This document shows, in pieces, positions 29,227-40,002 of a stretch of 64,000 nucleotides of DNA (position 1 is its first letter; each line of letters opens with the position of its first letter). The translations under genes were made by a program, and so were the position numbers. Source of the DNA: a cyanobacterium endosymbiont of Rhopalodia gibberula (GTDB lineage Bacteria; Cyanobacteriota; Cyanobacteriia; Cyanobacteriales; Microcystaceae); the NCBI RefSeq assembly GCF_003574135.1, contig NZ_AP018341.1:1054001-1118000 (forward strand), read 5' to 3'. Under the pieces are notes generated by a model. The model had not been told where the DNA came from, searched no databases, and saw only the letters and a program-made list of their open reading frames with translations.

Positions 29227-29403
29227 CTAAAAATCGAGTTCAAGTCGCCAATCACTGCTGGTATCTATAGTTTTAACGTAGATTTTTTCAGTTTCTGTGA
29301 ACGAATCTGTAGTCGCTTTTTGTTCTTTTAAAAAGATTAGGGGACATCTGAAAATATATCCCTGACGTTGCTCAAGGCTATTTCCTAAAGTCTTTAGAGG
29401 AGC
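29227..29403 (-). pseudogene. C-terminal remnant upstream of ftsH, family unrecognised
   Basis: A minus-strand frame open between stops encodes about 58 residues without a start codon: APLKTLGNSLEQRQGYIFRC, then LIFLKEQKATTDSF, IYVKTIDTSSDW and RLELDF before the stop. Weak related phrases (YWRKQATNSRTALYS) continue upstream in another frame to about 29470. The clean composition suggests a recently broken gene on the same strand as ftsH. I do not recognise it. Confidence 0.4.
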
Positions 29404-29479
29404 CTAGCAATTTATGCTATACAAGGCAGTTCGTGAATTTGTAGCTTGTTTACGCCAATAGATGTAGATACGATTAATT

Positions 29480-31526
29480 TTTGTATCTCAAATAATGCAA
29501 AAGCTTTCCCTCAAAAGTTTTTTACCTAAATAAAAGAAATAATTTTAAGTTTTTTCGTTCATTTATGAACTGTATAGCTGTTGTTTATTGAAAAAATTTT
29601 AGCGAAATGTTTGTAAACTACATTAGAACGAATATAAATAGCATTAATTGTTAAGGCTATTTATTAGGTAACTGTTGTTTTTTTGAGCCTGATTAACTTG
29701 ATAGTAAAATTATACAACTTTGGTATTCTTTGCTATCAAGAGAAACGATAATATGTTCTAGTAGTTTTGATAGCTTCTTGTTCTTACCAAGAAAAAATAT
29801 TAAAATTATCTAGTAATTTCGAAGTAAATGTTATCTTAATGTGAGCTTTGTGAATTAGATATACCTGTAAGACTTATAATCTCACACAGTATCATATTTA
29901 TCCAAAATAAATTTTTATTTAAAAGACACTAAAGTCTTTTCTTGTACTCACGGATAGATTAATTTCCGTATGAATTTCATAAAATTAACATTGCAGGTAA
30001 GATTAACACCATTAAATTATTCATTAGTCCCAATCAGATTAAAGAGTTTAATTTTGTTTAATTAGGGACGAAGTACAAACAAAGTAAATTAGAAAAGCAC
30101 TTAGTTTTCTTAAATTAACTTAAGGTTTAAATAACACCAATATAGTACTAAGTATTTATATGATAATTATCAATATATCATTTAACATGGAAAGATTTAC
30201 AAAACTGTTGATATAGTTGTCTGTTCAAGCTATACTATTATGTTCAGCAGTTATTTTAACTTTTTTAGTTAAAATAAAACTTCGTTATATTCTCTGTTTT
30301 TGTATATCTTTATAATAACTTTTTCATAAAAAATTACCTAATAAAGGAATAGATAGAATAAATAAAATACTTAAATACATAAATGGTATTAAATAACAAT
30401 CAATTTTATCAAATTTTTGGTCAAAAAATTTTTTCTCTAATATTGTAAGATCAAGACAACATGAGTTAATGGTTTTTAAAATTTTCTAATCATAATTAAA
30501 TCTAATATAGAGAAATGTTAAAAACATATAAGTTAAAATAATTTCAATATAAAAAATTAAATATAAAGTTAAATTTAATTAAGTATGAAGTGTCGTATTA
30601 TTTAATAATTATTTTCTAATTATTAGATTATCACAATAGTAAAAGTAAGAAAAATATATACATAAACTAGATATCACTCCTATAAGGACTTACAATTAAT
30701 TTTTAAAATTTAATAGAAAATTGAAATTTAAATAAGAATTTTTATTACCATATGTTAAAGTAACAAGTCTTTGTACAGAGATAGAAAACACTCTCCTCCT
30801 ATTCCTAAAAATTATTCCACATTCCGACCCTTAACAAGATATGTAAGAAAATGTCATCATTAGGTATATGATTTAATCATTTTTTATGATTGAATATTTA
30901 TAAATAAAATAAGCATCTTCATCTTTTTCCCAACCTATCTTTTTAATAAAACTTTTGCTATATTGTCTAATAATACTTTATTATTAAAAATAATTAATGT
31001 TTTATATATAAAATTTATTACTTAAATAGACTAGTTGATTTTAACATAATTTAATGTTTGTTTTCTGTTGAAAAGTTGTTTTTAGATATAAAAAATTAGG
31101 CTAAGTATATTTAATTGCAATTATTGATTAATCTAATTCTTATTCTTAAATTTTAATTTTAAAAACTATCAATTTTTTTATTTTTTATATTATGAAAAGG
31201 TTGTTTTTTCAAAAAAAATATAATTTTTATTGCTTTATTAAGGTAGCTAAACTTTTATAATTTGATGACAAAAGTGATTAAGTGTTAAAGGTGAAAACTA
31301 TAAGAAATTTTCTAAGTTAACTTCAAGACTGAGGTAGAATCATGGAATCTTTTCAAAATCTAACCCGCCCATTACATAATTAATGACCAAGACTGGGTAT
31401 CGTGTTGGTGCGATTTGACTAATTAACCAAATGATTTAGATATCTTAAGTATTCTGTAAAATTGCTGATAATCCAAATTACTCGAGATAATTTCCTTAAT
31501 TCATCCTTAAAATTTAAGATAATCCC
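29480..31526. other. AT-rich eroded region before the S9 peptidase
   Basis: About 2 kb of very AT-rich DNA with no recognisable gene. Near 31341 a short plus-strand start (MESFQNLTRPLHN) and further phrases such as NDQDWVSCWCDLTN in another frame suggest one more small decayed gene, not identified. Confidence 0.45.
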
Positions 31527-33473
31527 ATGAAACCCTCAATATTAACACCTTTCGGCTCTTGGAAGTCTCCCATAAGTACGGATATGATTGTCTCTGGAAG
31601 TATCGGACTAGGGGAAGTAACCTTCGATAATGAAGATATTTATTGGTTAGAATCAAGAGCAACAGAAGGGGGACGCAATGTTCTCGTTAAACGTGGTGCT
31701 GATGGCCAAATCATAGATAAAACGCCTCAATCGTTTAATGTGCATACCCTTGTTCATGAATACGGGGGGGGAGCATTTTTGATTGTTGAAGAAACTATTT
31801 ATTTCGTTAATTTCAAAGATCAACGCATCTATAAACAGTTACCCAATAATGACCCTGAACCTCTAACCCCGAAAAATCAATGCCGCTATGCTGATTTTAT
31901 TCTAGATTTCTCCAATGATCGTTTAATTAGTGTATGTGAAGATCACGGCAACCTAGAAATAGAACCAGAAAATACTCTAGTTAGCATCGATATTAACACA
32001 GGCGAGATTAATACCCTAGTTTCTGGATATGATTTTTATTCGAGTCCTCGTCTGAGTCATGATGGAACTAATCTTGCTTGGATTAGTTGGAATCATCCTG
32101 ATTTACCTTGGGACCAAACAGAATTATGGTTAGCCGGTTTGGATAAAAATGGTTCTTTAGGACAACCGATAAAGATTGCAGGAAGTTGTGATGAATCGAT
32201 TTGTGAACCCCGATGGTCTTCCGACGGTCAATTGTATTTTTCCAGTGATCGCACGGGATGGTGGAATCTATACTGTTATACCCAAAAAGGTGAAGTTGTT
32301 TCCCTGTTTCCTCTGAATGGAGAATTTGCTTGTCCCCATTGGGTTTTTGGTCTATCTACTTATACATTTATCTCAGCAAGTACCTTAGTTTGTACCTTCT
32401 GCCAACAAGGACAGTGGAATTTAGCTACTTTGGATATTGAGAAAAAACAGTTAACGCTCTTAGAAATTCCCTATACCAATATTGCCTCAGTTCAAGCAAA
32501 AGACCATCAAGTTATTTTCACTGGAGGATGTCCAACTAAACCCACAGCAATCGTTCATTTAGACCTAAAAAATGGCAAAACAACTATTTTAAAACAATCT
32601 AATGATCTAGATATCGATGTCGGTTATCTATCTACCCCTGAAATGATTGTTTTTCCTACCGAAAATGGTTTAACTTCTTATGGTTGGTACTATCCCCCCA
32701 ACAATAAAGATTACATTTTTCTTAATGAAGAATTACCTCCCCTACTAGTCAAAAGTCATGGTGGTCCTACAGCCTGTGCATCTTCTAGTTTTAATTTACG
32801 GACCCAATATTGGACGAGTCGGGGATTCGGTTATCTCGACGTTAATTATGGAGGAAGTACGGGGTTTGGGCGAGAATATCGTCAACGGTTAGATGGTAAT
32901 TGGGGAATTGTAGATGTGGATGATTGTGTTAACGGGGCTAAATATTTAGTAAAACAAGGATTAGTTGATGGTGATCGTTTAGCTATTTCTGGGGGAAGTG
33001 CTGGAGGATATACTACCCTTGCTGCGTTGACTTTTCGGGATACTTTTAAAGCTGGAGCAAGTTACTATGGAATCGGTGATTTAGAAGCTCTGGCTAAAGA
33101 CACTCATAAATTTGAGAGTCGTTATTTAGACCGATTAATTGGAAAATATCCTGAAGAAAAAAATATTTATCAAGAACGGTCGCCCATTCATTTTACCGAG
33201 AGTTTGAACTGTCCTGTTATTTTCTTTCAAGGATTAGAAGATAAGGTAGTCCCTCCCTCCCAAGCACAAATGATGGTAGATGCTATTAAGGAAAAAGGAT
33301 TACCGGTTGCTTATGTTCCCTTTGAAGAAGAACAACATGGATTTCGTCGCGCAGAAAATATTAAACGGGCTTTAGATGGAGAATTTTATTTTTATTCTCG
33401 AATTTTTGGCTTTGAACCTGCAGAAAATTTAGAGCCAATCGAGATTATTAACCTAGTAGAAAACATAAGTTAA
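31527..33473 (+). CDS. S9 family prolyl oligopeptidase / acylaminoacyl peptidase
   Basis: Serine peptidase of 648 residues. The N-terminal two-thirds form a beta-propeller with repeated blade phrases (SPRLSHDGTNLAWISWNHPD, then EPRWSSDGQLYFSSDRTGWW), which restricts access to short peptides. The C-terminal alpha/beta-hydrolase domain carries the triad: Ser491 in GGSAGGY, Asp572 in GLEDKVVPP, and His604 in EEQHGF. All are present and the length is normal for this bacterial and cyanobacterial subfamily. It probably recycles oligopeptides in the cytoplasm. It starts at the ATG at 31527 after a weak site and ends before a strong terminator. The flanks are non-coding. Confidence 0.93.
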   Translation: MKPSILTPFGSWKSPISTDMIVSGSIGLGEVTFDNEDIYWLESRATEGGRNVLVKRGADGQIIDKTPQSFNVHTLVHEYGGGAFLIVEETIYFVNFKDQRIYKQLPNNDPEPLTPKNQCRYADFILDFSNDRLISVCEDHGNLEIEPENTLVSIDINTGEINTLVSGYDFYSSPRLSHDGTNLAWISWNHPDLPWDQTELWLAGLDKNGSLGQPIKIAGSCDESICEPRWSSDGQLYFSSDRTGWWNLYCYTQKGEVVSLFPLNGEFACPHWVFGLSTYTFISASTLVCTFCQQGQWNLATLDIEKKQLTLLEIPYTNIASVQAKDHQVIFTGGCPTKPTAIVHLDLKNGKTTILKQSNDLDIDVGYLSTPEMIVFPTENGLTSYGWYYPPNNKDYIFLNEELPPLLVKSHGGPTACASSSFNLRTQYWTSRGFGYLDVNYGGSTGFGREYRQRLDGNWGIVDVDDCVNGAKYLVKQGLVDGDRLAISGGSAGGYTTLAALTFRDTFKAGASYYGIGDLEALAKDTHKFESRYLDRLIGKYPEEKNIYQERSPIHFTESLNCPVIFFQGLEDKVVPPSQAQMMVDAIKEKGLPVAYVPFEEEQHGFRRAENIKRALDGEFYFYSRIFGFEPAENLEPIEIINLVENIS

Positions 33474-33567
33474 AATCCTTGACTATTTTAAAAGTTTTTG
33501 TTCACGGAATCTTAAAATTCAGAAGAGTCTAACCATTATATTTATTGTCAAGATTACATAATAGACG

Positions 33568-33602
33568 AATAAAGTCCTCCATGAGTAGAGGACTTTATTT
33601 TC
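33568..33602 (+). terminator. terminator after the S9 peptidase
   Basis: A perfect 12-bp stem (AATAAAGTCCTC at 33568-33579, GAGGACTTTATT at 33588-33599) with the loop CATGAGTA, followed by TT. It sits about 95 bases after the peptidase stop codon. Confidence 0.75.
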
Positions 33603-33873
33603 TGAATCTAGATTGTACTACAATTGACTTTTTGATTTTTGGGACCAAATAAAACTACAAACAGTTAAACGCTCTAATCCTAGAAGTATAGGAGCATGGA
33701 AAATAACCTCAAAACAAAATAATGAACATCTCCGACTATCACTTCTTATCCATTCTCTCCCCGGAAATCCACTTGGATAGGCTTGAAGCTAAATTATAAT
33801 TTTAGGAAAAGTTAGAAACTTAAGAGGTACACTAATCTTCTTATGATGATGAACTGTACCCTCTCCATAATTT

Positions 33874-34338
33874 TCATTGAGTAGAGGGAGGAATGTCGAC
33901 TACGGGACGATTCAACGCAATAGTTAATGGCTCTGCTTCTACATCAGCAAAGTTACGAGACAGAGATTGTTTTTCTATGTAAAAATTATAAATAATTCCC
34001 ATAACAACTGTTGCGATCACCACACCTCCCCATTGGATAAGTCGTTGGGTTTGGTTTTGACGATCAACTTTCTCGAAAACGCTTTCAGATAACCATTGAG
34101 ATGAAACTGGACTTTGGGGAACCGGAATAGTGGTGATCTCCCGTTGTAGACGAGAAAGCTGGGCATACAATTGATTAAACTGAGGATCAGTATCAAGTAA
34201 TTGCTGCACTTGACGACGTTCTTTTACTGTTACCTCCCCATCTAAATAGGCACTTAACAACTCAAAACGCTCAAACTGATCATTCATATCATCCGAATCG
34301 GTTGATTGCAAATGCTGTTGTTCAAAGTTAGACATCAT
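33874..34338 (-). CDS. putative membrane-bound anti-sigma factor for SigG
   Basis: Protein of 154 residues from the ATG at 34338, supported by GGAGAGG at 34345-34351; a longer open frame to 34440 has no ribosome site. The N-terminal cytoplasmic part contains FELLSAYLDGEVTVKERRQV followed by QQLLDTDPQF, the shape of anti-sigma domains that clamp ECF sigma factors. No Cys zinc ligands are present. A single membrane helix lies at about 107-125 (WGGVVIATVVMGIIYNFYI) with a short external tail. It follows the ECF sigma gene on the same strand by about 130 bases, the usual sigma/anti-sigma order. Function is inferred from context and domain shape. Confidence 0.75.
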   Translation of the reverse strand: MMSNFEQQHLQSTDSDDMNDQFERFELLSAYLDGEVTVKERRQVQQLLDTDPQFNQLYAQLSRLQREITTIPVPQSPVSSQWLSESVFEKVDRQNQTQRLIQWGGVVIATVVMGIIYNFYIEKQSLSRNFADVEAEPLTIALNRPVVDIPPSTQ

Positions 34339-34469
34339 GATATACCTCTCCAAGGAGCGAAACCAAATTAGTTGGCTGCGGAGACGGATGCTAATGATAG
34401 CATTGTCATGACACCCCTCACAGATTGCCAAAAGAGGCAATGGTGTAATAGTCTCGGCTCGTCTTTATT

Positions 34470-35123
34470 TTAATCTATATATTGCTGAAGAACTGATTGT
34501 AATTTTGTTCTCGCTCTAGCAATACGAGACTTAACCGTTCCGAGGGAGACCCCTGTCATTTGGGCAATTTCTTCGTAGGCCATGCCTTCGATTTCTCTTA
34601 GAACAATGGTTGTGCGAAATGCTTCTGGTAAATCAGCGATTGCTACTTTTAGCCGGTCATAGAACTCACGAGTTGCCAAGTTATCGTCAGGACTGGGGTA
34701 ATCGGACACAATATCCCATTCAATCTCTCCGTCATCGACGCGTCGTGGAGCATCTAGGGAGATAGGATGACTAACCCGCTTACGTTTACGTAATTCGTCG
34801 TAAAACAAATTTGTGGCAATGCGACTTAACCAACCTCGAAATTTTACCGGTTCCTTCAGGCGTTTAATATTGCGATAAACCCTAATCCAAACTTCTTGGG
34901 CAAGATCTGCTCTGTCCTGCCAATCAGGAGCGAGGTGATAAAGAATTCTGTCTACATGAGACTGATAACGACTTAATAGCTCTGAAAATGCTATTCGGTC
35001 CGGTTTAAACCCTTCTTGACAGCTTAAAATCAGGTCGTAATTAGACAGTCGCTCTGGAGATAGATTAAGGGAAGTTCGTCTCCCTTGTGCTGTTGACCAG
35101 GATGCTGAAATTGCTTGACTCAT
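34470..35123 (-). CDS. sigG: ECF RNA polymerase sigma factor, SigG type
   Basis: Extracytoplasmic-function sigma factor, 217 residues from the ATG at 35123. Region 2 is recognisable by LYHLAPDWQDRADLAQEVWI with VYRNIKRL and FRGWLSRIATNLFYDELRK; region 4 by IADLPEAFRTTIVLREIEG, MAYEEIAQMTGVSLGTVKSR and ARARTKLQ, the helix-turn-helix for the -35 element. Similarity to the cyanobacterial SigG group is strong. The frame continues upstream to an ATG at 35195; the shorter start matches the usual N-terminus (MSQAISASW). In cyanobacteria SigG governs envelope and stress genes and is essential in Synechocystis (from memory). Its survival implies that an envelope stress response is still used. Confidence 0.9.
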   Translation of the reverse strand: MSQAISASWSTAQGRRTSLNLSPERLSNYDLILSCQEGFKPDRIAFSELLSRYQSHVDRILYHLAPDWQDRADLAQEVWIRVYRNIKRLKEPVKFRGWLSRIATNLFYDELRKRKRVSHPISLDAPRRVDDGEIEWDIVSDYPSPDDNLATREFYDRLKVAIADLPEAFRTTIVLREIEGMAYEEIAQMTGVSLGTVKSRIARARTKLQSVLQQYID

Positions 35124-35344
35124 TAGGTTACCCAATGCGTGACTACTCCTCACATTAATTTGCTGAGACGGACTATTTGATTGTAAGGTTCCCATTAACA
35201 ATTATTTTTTAATCAAAAGCTAAGAATTTTGGTGAAGTAGTTATTTTTTGGGAAAAAAATATTTTTACAATTGTTTTTTAGTTATCAACAATTGTAAACT
35301 TAAGATAACGTTTGATTACTTAATCTAACTGTTCAAAGCTCAAA

Positions 35345-35635
35345 ATTTAAAATTACTGGTGGTATACAGGGGAAGTAAATAATTAAGAGCATAGGCTGCA
35401 ATATCTTCCACATCAAAACGATTAGGATGTTTAATCTAGAAATTCAGCCATACGACTCATTGCTAAATTCGAAATTGATTGCTCCATAACATTAACAGAT
35501 TGTTTGTGATACATAACTGCTACTTCTCCCATTAATTAAGACTCCTATAAGTTATCTAAAGCCATATATTCTTCAGGAAAGAGTTCTGTAGCTGATTCAC
35601 AGATAGGTTCGACTTTTATTTCCATTGTTAGAATA
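35345..35635 (-). pseudogene. ComFB-like (late competence) pseudogene
   Basis: Minus-strand frames give MEIKVEPICESATELFPEEY, a stop, then VAVMYHKQSVNVMEQSISNL with AMSRMAEFL, and after a frame change KHPNRFDVEDIAAYALNYLL and PLYTTSNF. The final phrase corresponds to the conserved core of ComFB proteins (VAAYALNRLPPLYATS). Two stops and a frameshift break the reading frame. ComFB-domain proteins in cyanobacteria bind cyclic dinucleotides and are linked to competence and motility (from memory), functions an intracellular cell would not need. Confidence 0.55.
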
Positions 35636-35639
35636 ACAT

Positions 35640-36967
35640 TATTATTTTTAATACAATGCGTGTTTAACAATATTTAAAATGCTCATGTACAAAAAAATAG
35701 TACTTTTATATTAGTTGTGACGACAACATAGTAAATAAAATTTAAAAGTATTTTTTTATAAAACTCTCAAGATTACAAGAGCTTGATTTTAATAAAGATT
35801 AAGCTCTTATAGTTGCTCTTTTAAAAGAAATATTTTTTTAAAAATTTACTATTAATTAGTTTACTATCCTAAGTATAGAAAAGCTAAAATAATAAATTTG
35901 TAATTTTTTTTTTGAAAATTAATCTGTTACTGAAGTTAAATTTATTAAAATAAATCTAGTCCTAGAAAATAAATTATAACAAGAAAAAAATAATCTAGAT
36001 ATCGTCTTTGTCTAGACAACTATATTGAGTTCAATATCTTCGTTTAAGTAAACGAAAAAGTAAGTGCTTAAAAAGTTTATTTACTTTTCTTTAGAAAAGT
36101 GAATATAGAGATAAATTATAAAAAATAGTGAGTTTGCTGTAGCAATAAGTTTTCTTTTATAGTAAAAAAATCTCAAAAAATATAATAAATTTTAAAAGAG
36201 GTAAAAATTTTAAAAATAAGAATATAACATAAAAATAAATAAATAACCCTTGTATGAACTAATAAACCACTTAAAAAATTAGCTCATAAATTAAAAATCA
36301 GACTAATATATAGACAAAAATGGGATCACTTGCAAAAGTTTAGATACTCTTATATGATTCTTATACTCAAACATAGAAATAAAAAGTCTCTTTAATAAAA
36401 AAATCTAGAACAGAATTAAAGTTAATTGCAAAAAAGTTTTAATTCCCGTTATAAAATAACCAATTACTATGACAAGTTAGATCTATAAATGCTTATGTGT
36501 CTATATAATAGATTTATTTAACTACTAACAAGAAAATCATTATAAGATTAAATTACAAAAGTAAATACAAAATAGCTAAATTTAGTTGATGGACATTTTT
36601 CTAGAGGTATAGAACTTTTTGAAAAAAGTTTAATTGATAGAAGATAATGGCGGATTGTATTATAGCAAAGATATAAAAAAAATTTCAAAAATTACTAGAA
36701 GATATTTATTAGTTCAATCCTAAATAATTAGGTTAATATAAAGATTGTAGATGTTAATAAATAAGCCTTAAGTTAATGAGTTTTTTAAAAAAGTTGATGA
36801 GATGAAATAACTAATTTAAAATTCAACTTATTTTAAATTAGTTAAATTTACTCTAACTTATTAGTTTAATATAAAAATTGGATCTAATATTATACGTACT
36901 CAATGAAAATAGTCTAGTGTTAGAATTTTGCTATTATTTTAGTTAACTCTATAGTAGAAAAACGAAC
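35640..36967. other. AT-rich region without genes
   Basis: About 1.3 kb of extremely AT-rich DNA, no coding trace recognised. An 8-bp hairpin (AAGAGCTT at 35777-35784, AAGCTCTT at 35801-35808) may be an orphan terminator. Confidence 0.5.
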
Positions 36968-37000
36968 AATCAGTAAGGGCTGAAGCACCCATTACTGATT
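36968..37000 (-). terminator. terminator of the acyl-CoA ligase/YlqD pair
   Basis: AATCAGTAA (36968-36976) pairs with TTACTGATT (36992-37000) and GGG/CCC pair inside with one bulged base. On the minus strand the hairpin is followed by GTTCGTTTTTC. It lies 48 bases past the YlqD stop codon. Confidence 0.7.
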
Positions 37001-37047
37001 TACTTTATTGATTTTTAGTTTAGCACTTTTGATACTTTTAAAAAGTT

Positions 37048-37497
37048 TTAAATATCACCACGAATTTCTTCAACAACTCCATCGCGAACCACAATTTCTA
37101 CATTTAGCTTTTTAAGTAAGTTATCTCCTTTTTCCAAACGGAAAAAGCTTTCCATCTGCCCTTGAACCACTTCTTGATCTAACTCCAATAATTGAACCTG
37201 CTGCATTTGCTGTAAAAACTGATTTTTACTTTCTAACATCTCACTTTTTTTTTCATTAACCTGGAGTCGAATGTTATCAATCTGTTCGGTGACCGCAGGT
37301 CCCGGGGGAGAGATACTTTGTTTTTGAATTTCTGTGATCGCCCGTTGACCTTGTATTTCAATCTGCTGCATCTGGTCATCAAGTTGAGTGATTTGCGATT
37401 GAAGTTGCTGTTGTGCCTCTTGTTTCCAAGTTGTCGTAACTATGATTTTTAGAGTAATCGGTCGTTTTAGCAGTAAGCTGGTATTTGCCTCATCCAT
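37048..37497 (-). CDS. YlqD family protein
   Basis: Protein of 149 residues of the YlqD family (PF11068), function unknown. It starts with a beta-strand domain (LLLKRPITLKIIVTTTWKQE), continues as a long Gln-rich coiled coil (about 25-115), and closes with another beta region (NVEIVVRDGVVEEIRGDI). The coil would mediate self-association. It follows the long-chain acyl-CoA/ACP synthetase by about 36 bases on the same strand and shares its terminator, so the two probably form an operon. Full family length; intact. Confidence 0.82.
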   Translation of the reverse strand: MDEANTSLLLKRPITLKIIVTTTWKQEAQQQLQSQITQLDDQMQQIEIQGQRAITEIQKQSISPPGPAVTEQIDNIRLQVNEKKSEMLESKNQFLQQMQQVQLLELDQEVVQGQMESFFRLEKGDNLLKKLNVEIVVRDGVVEEIRGDI

Positions 37498-37533
37498 TGG
37501 TTTTCTATCCTTTCATAAATTATTGATGATTAA

Positions 37534-39462
37534 TTAAGAAATTTTCCTATAATTAAACATCTCGTCAATCATACCTTGATACTGTTGTATAACAACTTGC
37601 CGTTTAATTTTAAATGTCTGGGTCATTAAGCCATTTTCCCGAGAAAATGGTTCTAAAATAAATTTAAAACTTTTTATTTTGTCATCAGTGCGGTATCCAG
37701 GACGTTTTTTCACTTCTCGATCTAACTCTTCCCGAAATAAAGTTTGTACGGGTTGACTATAAAGATCACTATAGGTAATTTCTTCAGGAGTTCCAGACAC
37801 ATCGGGAAGGTTTAGAGTAATTTGTTGGCTTTGTCCCCACTTGTCCAATGCTTCTAGATTAGGCACAATTAATGCCCCTAAAGCTTTTTGATCTTGACCT
37901 ACCAACATAATTTGATCAATGTAGGAACTACGGGTACAAGCGTCTTCAATAGCCTGTGGTTCGATGTTTTCCCCATTACTCAGAACTATTGTATCTTTGG
38001 CCCGTCCAGTAATCACTAAATCACCCATATCAGTTAACCACCCTAAGTCCCCTGAATTAAACCAATTATCATCATTAATAGCTTTGGCGGTAGCTTCGGG
38101 ATTTTTATAATAACCCTGCATCACTTGAGTTCCTCGAATTAACACAAGTCCTCTTTCTCCTTGAGGAACTGGTTGTCCGCTATCGGGATCAACAATACAA
38201 ACTTCGGTTTCAGGAATACATTGTCCTGATGATCCACGTAAATTGTGACTGTGGGTGCGGACATTGGTAACAGGAGCGGTTTCAGTCAACCCATAACCCA
38301 CTAAAACGGGAATGTTAATAATTTCGTAAAAGGTATCGATATGTCTGGCCAGAGAACCTCCTCCACTAACAACGGTTTTAAGGTGTCCTCCAACTTCTTG
38401 CCGAATTTTACTGTAGATTAGTTTGTCTGCTAACTTATGAAGTGGAGCTAGTAAAACCGTCTTAATTTTGGCCAAGAGACGTTCTGCACTAGAAGCTTTG
38501 AGATGGTCTAAACTGAGATTATTGGCAATACGTTTGGCGATAATGTACTGTTCTGAAACAGTCAGGAAAAACTGGATAATTTTTTGTTGGATAGAACTTT
38601 GTTTCCGAAATTGCTTTTGAATGCCTTCGTAAAGGAATTCCCAAAGACGAGGAACTCCAACCATGTATTGAGGTTTGAATCGTATAAGATCAGCCTTAAA
38701 CGTACGGATATTAGTGTAAGTTAGAATACAACCCCGGGAGAGGAGAAAATATTCTGTACTGCGTTCGTAGGCATGCCATGATGGTAGAATAGTGATGACG
38801 CGGTCGCCTGGTCTAGGCTGGATAACTGCCTCCAAGTGAACCACTTGATGGAGTAAGTTTCTGTGGCACAACATGACCCCTTTCGGTCGTCCAGTAGTTC
38901 CGGAAGTATAGATTAAGGTGGCTAGTGTTTCTTTGGATTGATGAACAGGTTTTAGCTTGGAATGGTTTCCTAGTTCCATCAATTCTTGAAAGTTGAGGAT
39001 TTTGATAATGTCGTCCGAATTTCTCTGTTCATCACTTAACAAAATAATTAGTTCGATAGGCAACCTATTAAGACCAGACCGGAGTTTAGCTAAGGTTTTT
39101 TGATTTTCGACGATGAGGGTGTTACTGTCGCTATCACTCAAAATGTAGAGTAATTCATCTTTTTCGGCTTGAGACGAGCGCACTACATTAGCCGCACCAG
39201 CCATCATTGACCCTTGATCTGCTATAAACCAACGGGGGCTATTATCAGCGAAAAGGGCAACTTGTGAGGAAGGTTTTATTCCTAAACTTTGTAATCCTGC
39301 GGCAAAGTCTTTAATGTTTTGGTACAACTCACTATAGGTTAAGCTTACTTTGGGTGTACTATGTGGGTCTTCAAGGGCAACGATATCCTTAAATTTTTCA
39401 GCTGTTATGGTCCAAATTTCGGGTAAAGTATTGATTAATGAATAGTCTGATTGGTTTGTCAT
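37534..39462 (-). CDS. long-chain fatty acid-CoA ligase / acyl-ACP synthetase
   Basis: ANL-superfamily adenylating enzyme, 642 residues. The phosphate-binding loop YTSGTTGRPKG is at 185-195, the adenine-binding GYGLTETAP is present, and the hinge and C-terminal domain carry GWLTDMGDLVITGRAKDTIV and a catalytic Lys region near 625 (MTQTFKIKR). It matches the single cyanobacterial AMP-ligase (Slr1609-type) that reactivates free fatty acids as acyl-ACP for lipid recycling; that specificity is from family knowledge. No truncation or lost motif. It heads a probable operon with YlqD. Its retention contrasts with the dead FAAL: membrane fatty acid salvage is kept while specialised lipid chemistry is lost. 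Confidence 0.93.
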   Translation of the reverse strand: MTNQSDYSLINTLPEIWTITAEKFKDIVALEDPHSTPKVSLTYSELYQNIKDFAAGLQSLGIKPSSQVALFADNSPRWFIADQGSMMAGAANVVRSSQAEKDELLYILSDSDSNTLIVENQKTLAKLRSGLNRLPIELIILLSDEQRNSDDIIKILNFQELMELGNHSKLKPVHQSKETLATLIYTSGTTGRPKGVMLCHRNLLHQVVHLEAVIQPRPGDRVITILPSWHAYERSTEYFLLSRGCILTYTNIRTFKADLIRFKPQYMVGVPRLWEFLYEGIQKQFRKQSSIQQKIIQFFLTVSEQYIIAKRIANNLSLDHLKASSAERLLAKIKTVLLAPLHKLADKLIYSKIRQEVGGHLKTVVSGGGSLARHIDTFYEIINIPVLVGYGLTETAPVTNVRTHSHNLRGSSGQCIPETEVCIVDPDSGQPVPQGERGLVLIRGTQVMQGYYKNPEATAKAINDDNWFNSGDLGWLTDMGDLVITGRAKDTIVLSNGENIEPQAIEDACTRSSYIDQIMLVGQDQKALGALIVPNLEALDKWGQSQQITLNLPDVSGTPEEITYSDLYSQPVQTLFREELDREVKKRPGYRTDDKIKSFKFILEPFSRENGLMTQTFKIKRQVVIQQYQGMIDEMFNYRKIS

Positions 39463-40002
39463 AAAATTTAGCTAAAGGATATTTGTCAATAAAATATTAA
39501 CCCTTTCAGGAGGATGTGTTAACAGCGCACAAGTTATCTAAACATAATTGATATGGATGTGTTACAGTCAAACAAAAATTTCGGTTGATCTAATATTAAA
39601 GAGTTAGTCCGGGTACTTTTATTTTGTTAGTAAATACTTAGTTATTGTAGGGTATTCATCTCTACTCAAGTTTTGGACGTAAAAAATCTAACTGAACATA
39701 AATTTTATAAACTCGTAAAAAATTGCCAGCTAGTCATATTTTCAGATATTTATTATTAACCATCAAATATAACAATTAAATTTAAAAAAAATAAGTGAAT
39801 TAAATTCAAATATTGTTTCCTTAATTATAAGCAATCTAGTATGGGTTTTAACTAAAGTGTTACGATTTACTTGTAAAGATAACGTTAGAATAAAAACTAT
39901 ATTCTAAATAGTCGTTAGATCCGTCTTTAAACATTTTTGAAATACAGTTAAGTGAAAATATGGAAATTAATAAGAAGTAATGAGCAATCAACAGACAAAT
40001 AT

